Part shown: piece by piece, positions 23,028 to 34,100 of the stretch
Layout of the letters: each line of letters starts with the position of its first letter
Position numbering within the stretch: the first letter of the stretch is position 1
From: Bidens hawaiensis
Lineage: Eukaryota > Streptophyta > Magnoliopsida > Asterales > Asteraceae
Assembly: GCA_021521415.1 (NCBI GenBank)
Contig: JAIQDT010003772.1
Span: 62,001-126,000, forward strand
Length of the DNA stretch: 64,000 nucleotides
Direction of reading: 5' to 3'
The notes under the pieces: generated by a model
Databases searched by the model: none
What the model saw: the letters and a program-made list of their open reading frames with translations, nothing else
What the model was told of the DNA's origin: nothing
Position numbers and translations under genes: made by a program

Positions 23028-23595
23028 TGTTAGTGCACGGTTTTGCGTCTCGAGTCTTTTTAATTATCGTTAAATGTTTATTTGATTATTTTAATGTAAT
23101 ATTTAATGTTTGTTTATCTAATTCGTTATGTCATGTCTAGTTCGCTAGGAATGTTAGCGAACTAAGACTAGTTCGTTAAGGTTAGGTCTAGTTCGCTAGG
23201 AATGTTAGCGAACTAGGACTTTATAATGTATTCCCTCCTGATTCGTTAGGGGATGTTAACGAATCAGGGGATGGTTCGTTAAGTTAATTTAAGTTAACGA
23301 AGGGGAAGCTGGTTCGCTAGGGGATGTTAGCGAACCAGATCGTCTTCTATAAATAGTGAACCACTGGTCACTTATAAAAAAAAAGAAGTTTTGAGAGAAT
23401 TAACATTATTCAGAAATATTTAAAGTATTCTCTCTCTCTCAAGCTTCACATTAATCTTATATTGATAATATATATATTACATAACAATCAAACTGAGGTA
23501 TAAAAGAGTTAGATCCGTTTAATTAATATCAACATATAGATCTGGATCAGATCTACGTTATTGATTAGAACGAGTGTTAATCAGGGGATCAAACA
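23028..23595 (+). repeat. Copia A 3' LTR
   Basis: It matches 8626-9192 with about six substitutions (for example GATTCGTTA here against GATTCATTA in the 5' copy) and one extra A. All four U3 palindromes are present and the third is perfect here. Confidence 0.95.
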
Positions 23596-23600
23596 GTACA
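23596..23600. repeat. Target site duplication of copia A (right)
   Basis: GTACA is identical to 8621-8625. Confidence 0.93.
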
Positions 23601-24879
23601 TATTTTTTTTTCATGAAATGATTAGCTGTGACCCATGCAAAAATAACAAATAGAAAATAAAGCAGAAGGTTAAAATTTCCTTTAAGATCGGTATTACTAC
23701 ACGATGGTAAGGTTTCATTTTAACAAAATAAAAAGATAAAATAAGTTGAAATTGTACAGGGCCATAACCTTCAGTTCGATACATGACTTTCTCACGTTTG
23801 TGCTTATATTATATGCGGAGAAGGTCCAAGGCTTGTACGAAACACCAAGAAACTAAAGCAGAATATTTAGGCCTTAACCCTCATATCAGTATTACTACAC
23901 GCAGAGAGGATCCAAGAGTTAAGCAAAAATAAAGAAAAAGTAAAGTTGGATTTCTTTTCAAAATAAAAAGAAAAAGAAGCTGAATTTCTTTGCAAAATGA
24001 ACACATGTACACACAACAATATTTAAACTTTTTGAATCTCTAAACTGATATTAACAATGCATCAAGATGTAATACCGCTAGATTTGACAAGTAATTGGTT
24101 TTATATCTTTTCAGCACTTATACGATCTGTTAAGCCTATCATACGAATCATGCAATTGATCTTACGACACTTCTTTATCTAGTTTATCCATGTGGTATGT
24201 CCGCTAAGTCAATGTACCATCATTTCCTATATGTTGGATCACATTTCTTTTATATTTTTCAAAATTAACAAAATATTTTGTGTTTTTATATTTTACAGAC
24301 ATAATACACACTATTTTTTTATTTTTCTAATTTTCTCCTCCTAAAAATAAAAAAATAGCAAAAATTTGTAGAAAAATAACGAAAAACGAAAAGTAAAATA
24401 AAATCTTCCAACATGGATAAATATTTTGAAGATCTTGTTCAACAAAAAAAATCTTGCATTTAAAAGTGTGAATGGTGAATAAGTTTTCCAATTGAAAATT
24501 TTATAAATTTCAAATCTTTGCAAGTATCAATCAAATCAAACTAAACCAATATGCCAAGATAATCCATTATCAACAAATTTGATTTTGCAACAATCCATAT
24601 GATGTTGATAGATCTTCTTGGATACCCCTGCACAAAAACTAGATAATTTAATGAAAAACTGGAACTCAGGCCATAGTCTTAGGTCGACCAGTATCCTCAA
24701 CATGATCAGGACATGCAGTTGAAATCTTTGGTTTCCAAGATGGTAATGGTTTATCAGCTTGTTGTCTCAAAATTTAACATTGTAAGAACGGTTTATCAGC
24801 TTGTTATCTCCAAAAGTTTATCAGCCGTTAACAGAGATTTTAACAGTTAATTAATATAAACTATTTTTGTTTAGCTTTT
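23601..24879 (-). other. Copia E interior, decayed
   Basis: No ORF of substance is present. The DNA is AT-rich with A-run and T-run repeats similar in style to the post-pol spacer of A. It joins E gag on the right to the E 3' end at 7760-8620 across element A. Together they are far too short for a full pol, so E has lost most of its coding region. Confidence 0.5.
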
Positions 24880-25546
24880 TGTTAACGAAACCTTGTTAAA
24901 AGCATCAGGAAACTTGGGTTGTCTCCTGTAAGGACATACAACAATCAAATGCCCTTTAACGTTGCAGTAAAAACATTTTCTCAATTCAAACCGCGTCGAG
25001 ATTATTTTGTTACAAGCTTCTGACGTGGAAGGTTGAATTTTCTCATGATTTTTTCTTTTGGAAAAGTTCAGGAATTAAATAGTGTGCAAAATTGTCTAAT
25101 ACATCAGAACCAGTAGATTTGACAAATTTGTTTCGTTGAAACAACACTGATTTGGATTTCTTTATGGTTTTGATTCAAACTTTTTCCTTTCCCCAATAGG
25201 CATCACTGATATATCACAATTAACAAAAACTGAGTGATCACAATCATATACTTTTTAAACACACTCAGGTTTAACAAGATCTATCATAAAGAGCTCATCA
25301 GCAAACATCTTGTCAACACCTTTTAATTTATAAACTTTCTAGTTTTTACCCTTAACACTCGGTTTTGAAAATGATTTTGATATCTTTTCATAAACAACTT
25401 TCTTATCACATGTCCTTGGTGTAACAACCAATTTTGGTTTACCAGTTTTTGATTTCTCAGCAGTTTGTGGTTCATAAAGAATATGTTTTTCAACAAGTAT
25501 ATTTTCATTTTTTTGAACCACTACTGGTTCAACCACATCTTCAATA
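24880..25546 (-). pseudogene. gag: Copia E gag C-terminal fragment
   Basis: Read on the minus strand it aligns with the second half of A gag. IEDVVEPVVVQKNENI matches A IEDVFEPEIIHKNKNI. VYKLKGVDKMF matches VFKLKGMDTMF, and KFVKSTGSDVLDNF matches NFVKSTGTDTLQNF. A zinc knuckle CFYCNVKGHLIVVC stands in for CFLCGQQGHVVRNC. Stops and frameshifts interrupt it several times. The N-terminal side is cut by an LTR at 25547, only about 11 bp from the homologous point where Gypsy-2 entered B gag. Confidence 0.75.
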
Positions 25547-26129
25547 TGTAACATCCAACTTTTGATAATATTAAATAAAAGAGATTCCGCTTACTTACGG
25601 GTGTGTTTATATTTAGTCAAGATTAAATAAAATATTAGAGTGTGGGCTTGGACCTTAAAATATGGAATAAGAGATGGTAATGGGCCTTAGGTCCATGGGC
25701 CTAACCGTATATAAACCCTAAACTCTCATTCTTATCATCTAGCCTCCATACACACTCAAAAACACACACAAACACTCTCTATACCCGAACAAAGATATGG
25801 AGGAAAAGACCCGAGCTCGTTGGTGCTAGAACGTAGTGAGGAACAAAACCTACATCTAGACTAGATCGTGTTCGTAAACTGATTCGTTTAAAGGTACTTT
25901 TTATAACAAAACGCTTGTTCGGCTCGTTTAGTATTCCTAGATCTATACAAATAATAAAGACGAAACAAACGCAATGATTCTAGTTGAAACCCATTAACAT
26001 ATGATAGGTTAGAGCCCCGGTGCGGAAGCGTGTGTCGTGAACGGACATGTATAAACGAGCTCGGATCTTGGATCGAATATTAACTAGTATTCACTCTTGA
26101 ACGATAATAATGGATGGATGTGGAGAGTT
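25547..26129 (+). mobile_element. LTR fragment inserted in copia E gag
   Basis: It starts TGTAACATCCAACTTTTGAT directly inside E gag. It is of the same family as the heads at 934 and 7195. It has CCATGGGCC, a TATATAAACCC box (about 25709) and a leader with CACACTCAAAAACACACAC. It ends where another LTR begins at 26130. No second copy or duplication was found. Confidence 0.55.
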
Positions 26130-26549
26130 TGTTTCGATTAACAATCAATAATAGGATGAACAATTGTAATCAAAACACAAAAGATAGATGTAGAAGTATG
26201 TTCTCATTAACCGAATGATTTTCATCAAGAACACTCATACATACATAATCATATAGGAACGGCCACCCGGGGAGAGCTCTTCCCCGGGGGCAAACTCTCA
26301 ACACATTGAAATATCTCACAATACACACATGACCTAAATAAATGACCAAAATCATCTATTTATACTAGTCTTGTGCCTTGATCTTCACTCCACCGCCACT
26401 TGGATAAGACCAAAGGAATAAAATATAATATAATATTTCACCTGACAAATGCTTCGATTACTCGTTATAATATCTTCTTGTCTTTCTTTAATTTCTCATT
26501 ATAAACGAGTAATGATTCGATGCATCAGTCTAAAATATAATACCCAACA
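26130..26549 (-). mobile_element. 3' LTR of a truncated copia element D
   Basis: On the minus strand the LTR runs from TGTTGGGTATTATATTTTAG to GTTAATCGAAACA (420 bp). A purine tract AAGGGGGAGAT precedes it and a TATAAATAG box lies within it near 26355. The ends are TG..CA. No 5' LTR was found, so D is a fragment. Confidence 0.65.
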
Positions 26550-26880
26550 ATCTCCCCCTTAGACCGATGCCATCGAATCACTTTCATGATCACCTCATAA
26601 CCCGATGCCTTTCATAGAAATTCTCCCCCTCACAATAAGCGTCTACCATTTTTCATGACAAATCATCTTCTCTTTATCCCATCAACAATTTCAGCAACAT
26701 AATCATCATCAATCAGCTTGTTAACAACACGTTTAAATCAGCAAATAATCAGCTCTTTAATGCCAATTTTTAACAACAATATCAGCGCGGAAACAGCTTG
26801 TTTCAGCACTTAAACTGCTAGTTTCAGCAATTTCAGTTAAACAGCAAACAGAAGCACTAGCCACCCACTTCGTTACATTA
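26550..26880 (-). mobile_element. 3' untranslated end of element D
   Basis: The minus-strand sequence has GGGGGAGAATTTC, then GGCATCGGGTTATGAGGTG, then the purine tract of D. This is the usual look of the 3' untranslated end of a plant copia element. It is cut at about 26870 by the LTR of element B. No ORF is present. Confidence 0.5.
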
Positions 26881-27102
26881 CATTAAATAAAAAAACATAA
26901 CGAACCACCCTCTGATTCGTTAAACATCCTTAACGAATCAGGAGGTAACATAACTTATAGTCTAGTTCGTTAAACATCCTTAACGAACTAGACGGTTCCT
27001 TTATCGAACTAGCTTAATATCTTAATATCTTTTACATTAAATTAAACGATAAATACAAAACGATAAATACAAAGACTCGAGACGCAAAACCGTTTACTAA
27101 CA
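26881..27102 (-). repeat. Copia B 3' LTR, U3 part only
   Basis: The minus-strand head TGTTAGTAAACGGTTTTGCG matches the A LTR head TGTTAGTGCACGGTTTTGCG, including GTCTCGAGTCTTTGTA. The similarity stops near 26870 and the TATA box and R/U5 are missing. The purine tract is at 27103-27118. Confidence 0.75.
26912..26991. repeat. Two co-varying palindromes in copia B U3
   Basis: Hairpins at 26912-26941 (arm CTGATTCGTTAA) and 26962-26991 (arm CTAGTTCGTTAA) have perfect 12-bp arms and the same six-base loop. They match the A palindromes in layout, but the arm bases differ in a paired way. Confidence 0.85.
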
Positions 27103-27136
27103 AACACCCCCTTGTTTTGAGCTCTTTGTCTTTAAT

Positions 27137-27187
27137 TTACTTGAAGCGCTTGCTCTGCCAATCTCTGCAGCTATGAATACCATGTTC
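27137..27187 (-). pseudogene. Copia B extra ORF, last codons
   Basis: Read on the minus strand this gives HEHGIHSCRDWQSKRFK and a TAA (complement of 27137-27139). This is the same ending as A (HEHGIHSCRYWQTKRFK). It is separated from the rest of the ORF by Gypsy-1. The stop lies just before the purine tract and LTR. Confidence 0.85.
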
Positions 27188-27192
27188 ATGAC
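27188..27192. repeat. Target site duplication of Gypsy-1 (left)
   Basis: ATGAC lies before the 5' LTR and again at 38248-38252. Confidence 0.95.
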
Positions 27193-27532
27193 TGTAACGC
27201 CCTGGAATTTGACTGGTAAACTAAAATCAAGAAATCATCGGAAACTATACACTTTGGGTTCTGGACGATAAGTTCGGAATCCATATCATTGGAAAATCCG
27301 TTTATTTCAGCTAAAAATGTTTATTTCATAAAAAGAACTTTTATGTTTGAAAAATATTAATTTTGTGTTTTCAAAAAAAAATAAAAAGGTTTTTATTTAA
27401 AAAGATTTCAAGCGATTACTTGAAAAATGATTTTTATAAAATTTTTACTGAAAAGTTCTAGCTCGTTAAAACTTATGAACTCAGCTAGCCTTGACCCGTA
27501 GGTAACCGAAACCCGAACCCGATAGAACCGAG

Positions 27533-27540
27533 TATATAAG
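27533..27540 (+). promoter_or_regulatory. Gypsy-1 LTR TATA box
   Basis: TATATAAG follows a run of CCGAAACCCGAACCCGATAG and precedes a CT-rich leader. It is present again in the 3' LTR near 35899. Confidence 0.65.
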
Positions 27541-27941
27541 CGTAGTGCAAGAACAAACTCCACCATTTTCTTTCATCTCTTCCACACCCACACCCAAACA
27601 CCCCAATTCAAGAGAGAGAGTAGTGAGAGAAAGTTGTTCAATCCAAAATTCGAGTTCACCAATCTGTTTATTGTTGTTTTTGGTAAGATCTTCTTGAAAA
27701 TCATACGTTTTTATCATCAAATCCGGCCCCGAATCGAGCAAAAACCCCAACTTATGTTTCAAGTGTGTTCTTGGTCAAAAATCGTCATTTTTGGTGTCAA
27801 AAAGCATACTTTTGTTGTTATAAACGTTAGGAATCAATAGCCCTATGGATTCCGAGCATTTCCATGTATAAAACATTGATTTTGGGCGAAAAATCATGAA
27901 AATCGTCAAAATCCCGTAGGTTTTTCCGTCATCCGGCTTGA

Positions 27942-28212
27942 AGGAGTCGAATAGACCCCTATTCGGTCGAACCATCTCCTATTCGGTCGAACAAGAGACC
28001 ATTCGGTCGAACCAGTGGGCAAACGAACAGACTAACCGAATCAGAATACACATTCGATCGAATACGATTGTATTCGACCGAATGTACATCCTACTCGACC
28101 GAACGAGTCCTCAATCGACTGAACGTGTTCTTCCCAGCCCCTTTGACCGAACCAATACCATATTCGACCGAACAAGTAGCTGATTCGATCGAACCTGCCC
28201 TTATTCGACCGA
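27942..28212. repeat. Phased TTCGGTCGAA / TTCGACCGAA array (5' LTR)
   Basis: Motif starts are at 27961, 27981, 28001, 28052, 28072, 28093, 28113, 28141, 28162, 28183 and 28203, with weaker copies at about 27942, 28021 and 28033. Most steps are 20 or 21 bp, close to two helical turns. The first three copies read TTCGGTCGAA. Later ones read the reverse complement TTCGACCGAA or the palindromic TTCGATCGAA. The bases between motifs are not conserved, so this is not an ordinary tandem repeat. It lies downstream of the TATA box. Confidence 0.9.
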
Positions 28213-29200
28213 ATGTGCCAGAATCAGCTTGTTTTCAACTTTAAATCTTGGTTTTTGCTCGAGGTCGCGTAGGCTTATACTCTTAGACTTAAAGCGTGTT
28301 GTTAACCTATTATGTCCTTGTCTAGACTTAGAGGATCGACGTTTGGCAGCACTCGACCACCCTAGCAACCATACTTAGCCAACAAGGTGAGTTCATAGCC
28401 CCCTTTTTCTTTTAAGCTTTTCAAATCATTGGGGTGGAAACATGGTAACTGTACACGTTTTGACAAAACTCATTTATTCAAACATTCTTTATCATAGACA
28501 TTCTTGGCAAATCTTTTGCAAACAATGAACATTGGGGAAACAAGTAATCATGGCAGGTTACTCATACCTTAACTTTCTCGGAAGTTGTGTATGTCTAATC
28601 AGTTATTCAGGAGTAAACATGGGAATCATTGATCGCTTAGGGAACAATGGACGTTTGGAAATCAAAGTCATGTGCCCGTTATACATTATCATGAAAACAC
28701 ATCATTCATTGGACAGTCTAGTGGTCGTGTGAACATAGGCAGTATAGGTCACACTAGTGCATATGTTTGGTCTCCAAGTGGTCGATCGGTAGACAGGCCG
28801 TCACTAGATGTGGGATTCTAAAGTGTTCGATTTAGAATACACGTGACCTATGGGGTTCTTAAGTGTTCGATTAAGAATCCGAAGGATTTCCTAAGTGATC
28901 GATTAGGAATCCAAGAAATACTAAAGTGGACGCTTTAGAATTCTCTCATGGTATCCAAAGTGATCGATTTGGGTTACCATCATGGAAATCAAGTAGCATC
29001 GTGTGGTCTTGTGTGGGTTGATGTCAGGTCTCGTGTGATCATTATGCATTATCATCATTATCATCAAGACATGGTGACATATGATTCTTTGGTATCTTTA
29101 TACATATATCCTTGATATCATTACACCTGTATGCATGGGAATAATACTTGGGATCATTATACATAACTCTTGCAGTCTGGGTTGAGTTGATAAGCATACC

Positions 29201-29571
29201 CAAGCATAGTAGGATATGTTGTAGGAGTGGTGGGTTAGCTGATGGTACACCCTATACATAAACCCCTACAACTTAGTCTAGTATGCTTGTGTAGGGCTTA
29301 TCACTACATTATTAGTTGACCTATTTTTATACCTTGGATTTACAAATATAAACAAGCTTAGCAGAGTAGGTTGTAGGAGTGGAGGGTTAGCCGATGGTAC
29401 ACCCTATATATAAACCCCTACAACCTAGTCTGGTACGCTTGTCTTGTCTTGCAAACCTTTTTTTAAAACCGGGCTTTATACCCAAGCATGGTAGGATAAG
29501 TTGTAGGAGTGGTGGGTTAGCCGATGGTACACCCTATATATAAACCCCTACAACTTAGTCTAGTATGCTTG
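29201..29571 (+). repeat. Three long hairpin repeats in Gypsy-1 5' LTR
   Basis: Copies span 29201-29289, 29353-29441 and 29483-29571. Each has an outer stem (CAAGCAT with ATGCTTG, or CAAGC with GCTTG), an inner stem GTTGTAGG with CCTACAAC, and a conserved loop side containing GGGTTAGC.GATGGTACACC and TATA(T/C)ATAAACCCC. Differences in the stems tend to keep pairing. Confidence 0.85.
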
Positions 29572-29884
29572 TGTATAATCCCTTTTTCCTTAAACCTATG
29601 AATTCACTCATCTACTTTATGTAGTTGACGTTTTTGTTACATGTTTTCAGGAAATGAAGCAGGAAGTAGCAAATAGCTGATAGAGGCCTTAGATGGAAGA
29701 CATTTAGGATTGATGTTAGCATTATCTGTTGTAATGGAACGAATTTGCTACCTGTTAAATTGTTGAAATGTTGACATGTTTTAAGTTTATGCATTTAGAC
29801 TTTTAAATCTATTGTGCTCAATCAATCACGACCCCGTCGCCACGCCTCGGTTTTTCCGCCAATTACGATCGGGGTGTGACAGAT

Positions 29885-29902
29885 TGGTATCAGAGCCAAT
29901 GG
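29885..29902 (+). promoter_or_regulatory. Gypsy-1 primer binding site
   Basis: TGGTATCAGAGCCAATGG lies three bases after the LTR end. The core matches plant initiator tRNA-Met. Confidence 0.93.
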
Positions 29903-30121
29903 TTATAGGGAATTAGGAAACCGACCTAGACTATAACCTAGGACCCTTGACTCTAGATAATTCATGCATCACTATCACATGCCCACACTTATATGCTTGC
30001 TATGTGCTTATGTGTTGCATCATTAACTGTGAATCTAGTAGCGATGTACTCTTTGGCAATTCCTTATCCAGTTATTCTTTATTCTCAATTTAACTAATGC
30101 GCATTCTTATTCTTTTATAGA

Positions 30122-31120
30122 ATGCCTCCTCGTCGCTCATCCGTCAATGCTGACCCCGCTGACCTCGCTGCCCTCATAGCGCAGCAAATTGCAGTAGTTC
30201 TCCCGGGTCTGGTAAACAACATGAGGCAAGAAGGAACCTCGGGTGCACCACAAGCCCCAGAACCGAATCCCACTCTTCAGGCCGATAAGCTCTATAAGGC
30301 TTTTACCAACACTAGGCCTACAAGTTTTAGTGGAACCGAGGGAGCCGCTGGTCTTCTCCAGTGGTTCGAGAAAGTCGAAGCTTCATTCAACATGTGCTCC
30401 TGCCCGGATGAACTCAGGGTCAAATTCGCGGCGAGTATGTTCCACAAACGGGCTCTCACGTGGTGGAATAACGAGATAAGAACCAGGGGACGAGACGCGG
30501 CCCTAGCCCTGCCCTGGGCTGAGTTTGTTGAGCTAGTCACGCAGGAGTTCGTTCCGAGAACCGAGATCCAGAAACTGGAGGCTGAGTTTAGGGCGCACAT
30601 GATGAAGGGCGCGGATCACATGAAGTACACGGAGAGATTTCATGAACTCTCCTTATTGGTGCCCCATATGGTTACCCCAGCTTCTCGCGCTGTCGAGCAA
30701 TACATCAGCGGTCTTCCGGACTCCATGAGGGGCATTGCGGTTGGAGTTGACCCCACTACACTTAAGGCAGCGATCGATCTCACTGCCCGTCTGACCAGGG
30801 AACAGCTCAAGTCTGGTGTTCTGCAACAGGATAAGGGCAAATCCTCCGAGGGGAAAGCGAAAAAGGGGAGCAATAGGAAGCGGAAAGCGACCAACTTAGC
30901 TGCAATCACTGATGCTACGCCTATCAACTCCATAGCCCCCGCTCCAGCCACAACAGCTCAGGGAAGACCAAGAAAGGAATATACTGGGCTACATCCCAAG
31001 TGCAACTTATGTTCTTATCATCACCCAACTAGAGAGTCGTGCCGCAAGTGCACGAATTGTGGATGATTCGGGCACCTGGTGGAGCGATGCAGGAGTCCTG
31101 GCAACCAACTGGCTGTGGAG
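30122..31120 (+). pseudogene. gag: Gypsy-1 gag with in-frame TGA in zinc knuckle
   Basis: The frame from ATG 30122 encodes 314 residues to TGA at 31064. Residues about 60-200 show the retrotransposon gag domain (FSGTEGA, LQWFEKVEASF, RALTWWNNEI, FVPRTEIQKLEAEF, YTERFHELSLL). A basic Lys/Arg/Ser stretch follows. The TGA falls inside the zinc knuckle: CTNCG, stop, FGHLVERC. The second knuckle ([14 protein letters not shown]) lies in the next frame, with pol. A frameshift therefore occurs between about 31080 and 31130. In this family gag and pol are normally one continuous frame, so I read both as lesions. A recoded stop is possible but has no other support here. Confidence 0.85.
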
Positions 31121-34100
31121 GGAAAGTTAACCCTCAGCCTAACCCTGCTCGAGGCTGCTTCGAGTGTGGCGCTATGGACCATTACAGAAATCGATGCCCC
31201 CGCGTCACCAACATCCCTCCGGCTCGCGGGAGGGCTTTTACCATTGGAACTGCCGAAGCACGCCAAAACCCCGATGTTATTACTGGTACGTTTATTCTTA
31301 ACAACAACTGGGTGTCTGTCCTATTTGATACAGGAGCTGATAGGAGCTTTGTTTCTTGCGAATTGGTTCCTTTGCTGAAATTAAAATTTTCCGAGTTGGA
31401 CCCTGCCTTTTCTGTTGAACTTGCTAGTGGAGAGTCCAAACAAGTGAAGTCTGTCATCCGAAATTGCACCCTTACTCTTGTCACCACATCGTTCGGTATT
31501 GACCTTATACCTTTTCGTCTTGGAAGCTTCGATCTAGTTGTGGGAATGGACTGGCTGTCCAGCAATCACGCGGAAGTAATCTGCGCCGAGAAACTTATTC
31601 GTATCCCTTTACCTTCTGGCGAAATTCTAACTATTCAAGGCGAAAAATCGGGTGGATGCCTAAGGATCGTCTCTTGCTTAAAGGCCAGTCGGTACCTTCG
31701 AAAGAAGTATCCCGCATTTCTAGCTCATGTTACTCTCAAGGAATCCGAAGACAAGAGACTGCAGGACATTCCAGTTGTGCGTGAATTTTCTGATGTTTTT
31801 CCCGAAGATCTGCCTGGACTTCCTCCTAGCAGGCAGGTGGAATTTCGTATCGATCTTATTTCTGGTGCTCTCCCTATTTCTAAGGCACCGTATCGTCTAG
31901 CTCCGTCGGAACTTCAAGAATTATCAAATCAGCTTCAAGAACTTCTTAGCAAGGGATTCATTCGCCCTAGCTCGTCTCCATGGGGAGCCCCAGTACTCTT
32001 CGTCAAAAAGAAGGACGGGACTTTCCGTATGTGCATTGACTACCGGGAGCTTAATAAACTCACCATCAAAAATCAGTACCCGTTACCGAGAATTGATGAT
32101 CTCTTTGATCAGCTCCAGGGTGTTACGTTTTTCTCTAAGATCGATCTGCGTTCTGGTTACCATCAGTTGCGTGTTCTGGAAGAGGATATCCCGAAAACTG
32201 CGTTCCGAACTCGTTATGGTCATTACGAGTTCATGGTTATGCCTTTTGGAATGACCAATGCTCCCGCCATCTTCATAGATCTGATGAATCGCGTCTGCCG
32301 TCCATATCTTGATCAGTTTGTCATTGTTTTCATAGACGATATTCTCATTTATTCTCGTTCGAGGACCGATCATGAGCTTCATCTCAGGCTTATTTTGGAG
32401 CTTCTCAGGAAAGAGCAACTATATGCCAAGTTTTCCAAGTGTGAATTTTGGCTAAGGGAAGTTCAATTCTTGGGACATGTCATCAATGTCGACGGCATTC
32501 ACGTCGACCCTTCCAAGATAGAAGCCATCAGAAATTGGGTAGCGCCTAAAACACCTACCGAAATCCGTTCATTTCTTGGTCTGGCCGGTTACTACCGCCG
32601 ATTTATCTCAAACTTCTCCAGGATTGCCTTGCCTTTAACCACTTTGACCCAGAAAGGGGAACCTTTCGTGTGGGGACAAGATCAAGAGGAAGCTTTCCAA
32701 ACTCTGAAGAATAAGCTTTGCCATGCACCGATTCTATCACTTCCGGAAGGTGACGATGACTTTACCGTTTATTGCGATGCTTCGAATCAGGGCCTCGGTT
32801 ACGTTTTAATGCAACGAGGGAAGGTCATCGCTTACGCTTCTCGACAACTCAAGGTGCACGAGAAGAACTACGCCACACATGACCTGGAGCTGGGTGCAGT
32901 GGTGTTTGCCCTAAAAATCTGGAGACATTACCTGTACGGTACAAAGTGTGTCATTTTTACCGATCACAAGAGCTTACAACACATCCTCAATCAGAAAGAG
33001 TTGAACATGAGGCAGCGACGCTGGGTCGAACTTCTCAGCGATTACGATTGTGAAATTCGCTACCACCCGGGAAAGGCTAATGTGGTGGCTGACGCATTGA
33101 GTCGTAAAGAAAGGACCCAGCTGTACTCTATTCGGATTCAATCCAACCTTCCTTCCTTAATTCGTGAAGCTCAGAATCAAGCGCTTGTGAATGGTGATCT
33201 CAAGGGCATTTCGTCATGTGGAGCCGAGCAGAAATTCGAAACCAAGTCAGACGGCATCCTCTATTTTCTTGACCGAGCGTGGATCCCGAACTCTGAGCCT
33301 CTTCGGACGCTTATTCTAAATGAAGCCCACAAGTCCAGATACTCGATTCATCCAGGCAGCAACAAGATGTATCAAGATCTTAAACCCCATTATTGGTGGC
33401 CCGGGATGAAGAAAGATATCGCTTCGTACGTGATGAGATGTTTGACTTGTTCGCGAGTCAAGACAGAGCATCAAAGGCCGTCTGGGCTACTTCAACAACC
33501 TATTATTCCTCAGTGGAAGTGGGAAGAGTTAGCTATGGATTTCATCACCAAGCTACCACGGACGCCTAGCGGTCATGACTCAATTTGGGTTATTGTGGAC
33601 ATTCTAACAAAATCCGCCCACTTTATCCCGGTTCGTGAAGACTACACTACGGAAAAGTTGGCGCGGGTATACATTCGTGAGATCGTTTCCCGTCACGGTG
33701 TGCCTAAGGGCATCACGTCTGATCGTGACAGCAGTTTTTCTTCCAGGTTCTGGAAATCTTTGCAAAAGGCCTTTGGGACAAGTGTGAAGCTTAGCTCTTC
33801 CTATCATCCAGAAACTGATGGGCAGAGCGAGAAGACCATACAAACCCTAGAAGACATGTTGAGAGCTTGTATCCTCGATTTCGGTAGTAGTTGGGAAGCT
33901 CATCTGCCACTGGCAGAATTTTCTTACAACAATAGTTACCACGCTACCATTAAATGCGCGCCGTTTGAAGCTCTTTACGGCCGCAAGTGTCGCTCTCCCT
34001 TGTGTTGGTCCGAGACCGGGGATTCACAGATCATCGGCCCCGAACTAATACAGGAGACAACTGATCAAATTGCTTTCATTCAACAGCGACTCAAAGACGC

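Larger units (their letters stand above)
8626..23595 (+). mobile_element. Complete copia retrotransposon A (SIRE/Maximus-like)
   Basis: This 14,970-bp element has two LTRs of 567 and 568 bp, a GTACA duplication, a tRNA-iMet type primer site, a very long gag, copia-order pol (protease, integrase, RT, RNase H) and an extra 1,009-codon reading frame downstream of pol. By eye the LTRs differ at about six bases plus one A-run indel, near 1%, so the insertion is fairly recent. The coding regions carry several stops and frameshifts, so this copy cannot make its own enzymes. The SIRE/Maximus placement rests on long gag, primer type and a downstream ORF. It is inserted in an older minus-strand copia element (E). 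Confidence 0.93.
27193..29881 (+). repeat. Gypsy-1 5' LTR
   Basis: It runs TGTAACGCCCTGG to GGGGTGTGACA. Inside are a TATATAAG box (27533), a phased TTCGGTCGAA array (27942-28212) and three long hairpin repeats (29201-29571). Short frames inside it recur identically in the 3' LTR because the DNA is repeated; they are not genes. Confidence 0.96.

Noticed and set aside
27961..28212. Evenly spaced short repeats that could suggest a CRISPR-like array
   Set aside because: The motif is only 10 bp, flips orientation, has spacers of about 10 bp, and lies in a plant LTR that occurs twice.
27481..28732. Short frames (93, 68, 66, 81 and 66 codons) that look conserved with 35847-37098
   Set aside because: They are the two LTR copies of Gypsy-1. 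Identity reflects recent duplication, not coding constraint.
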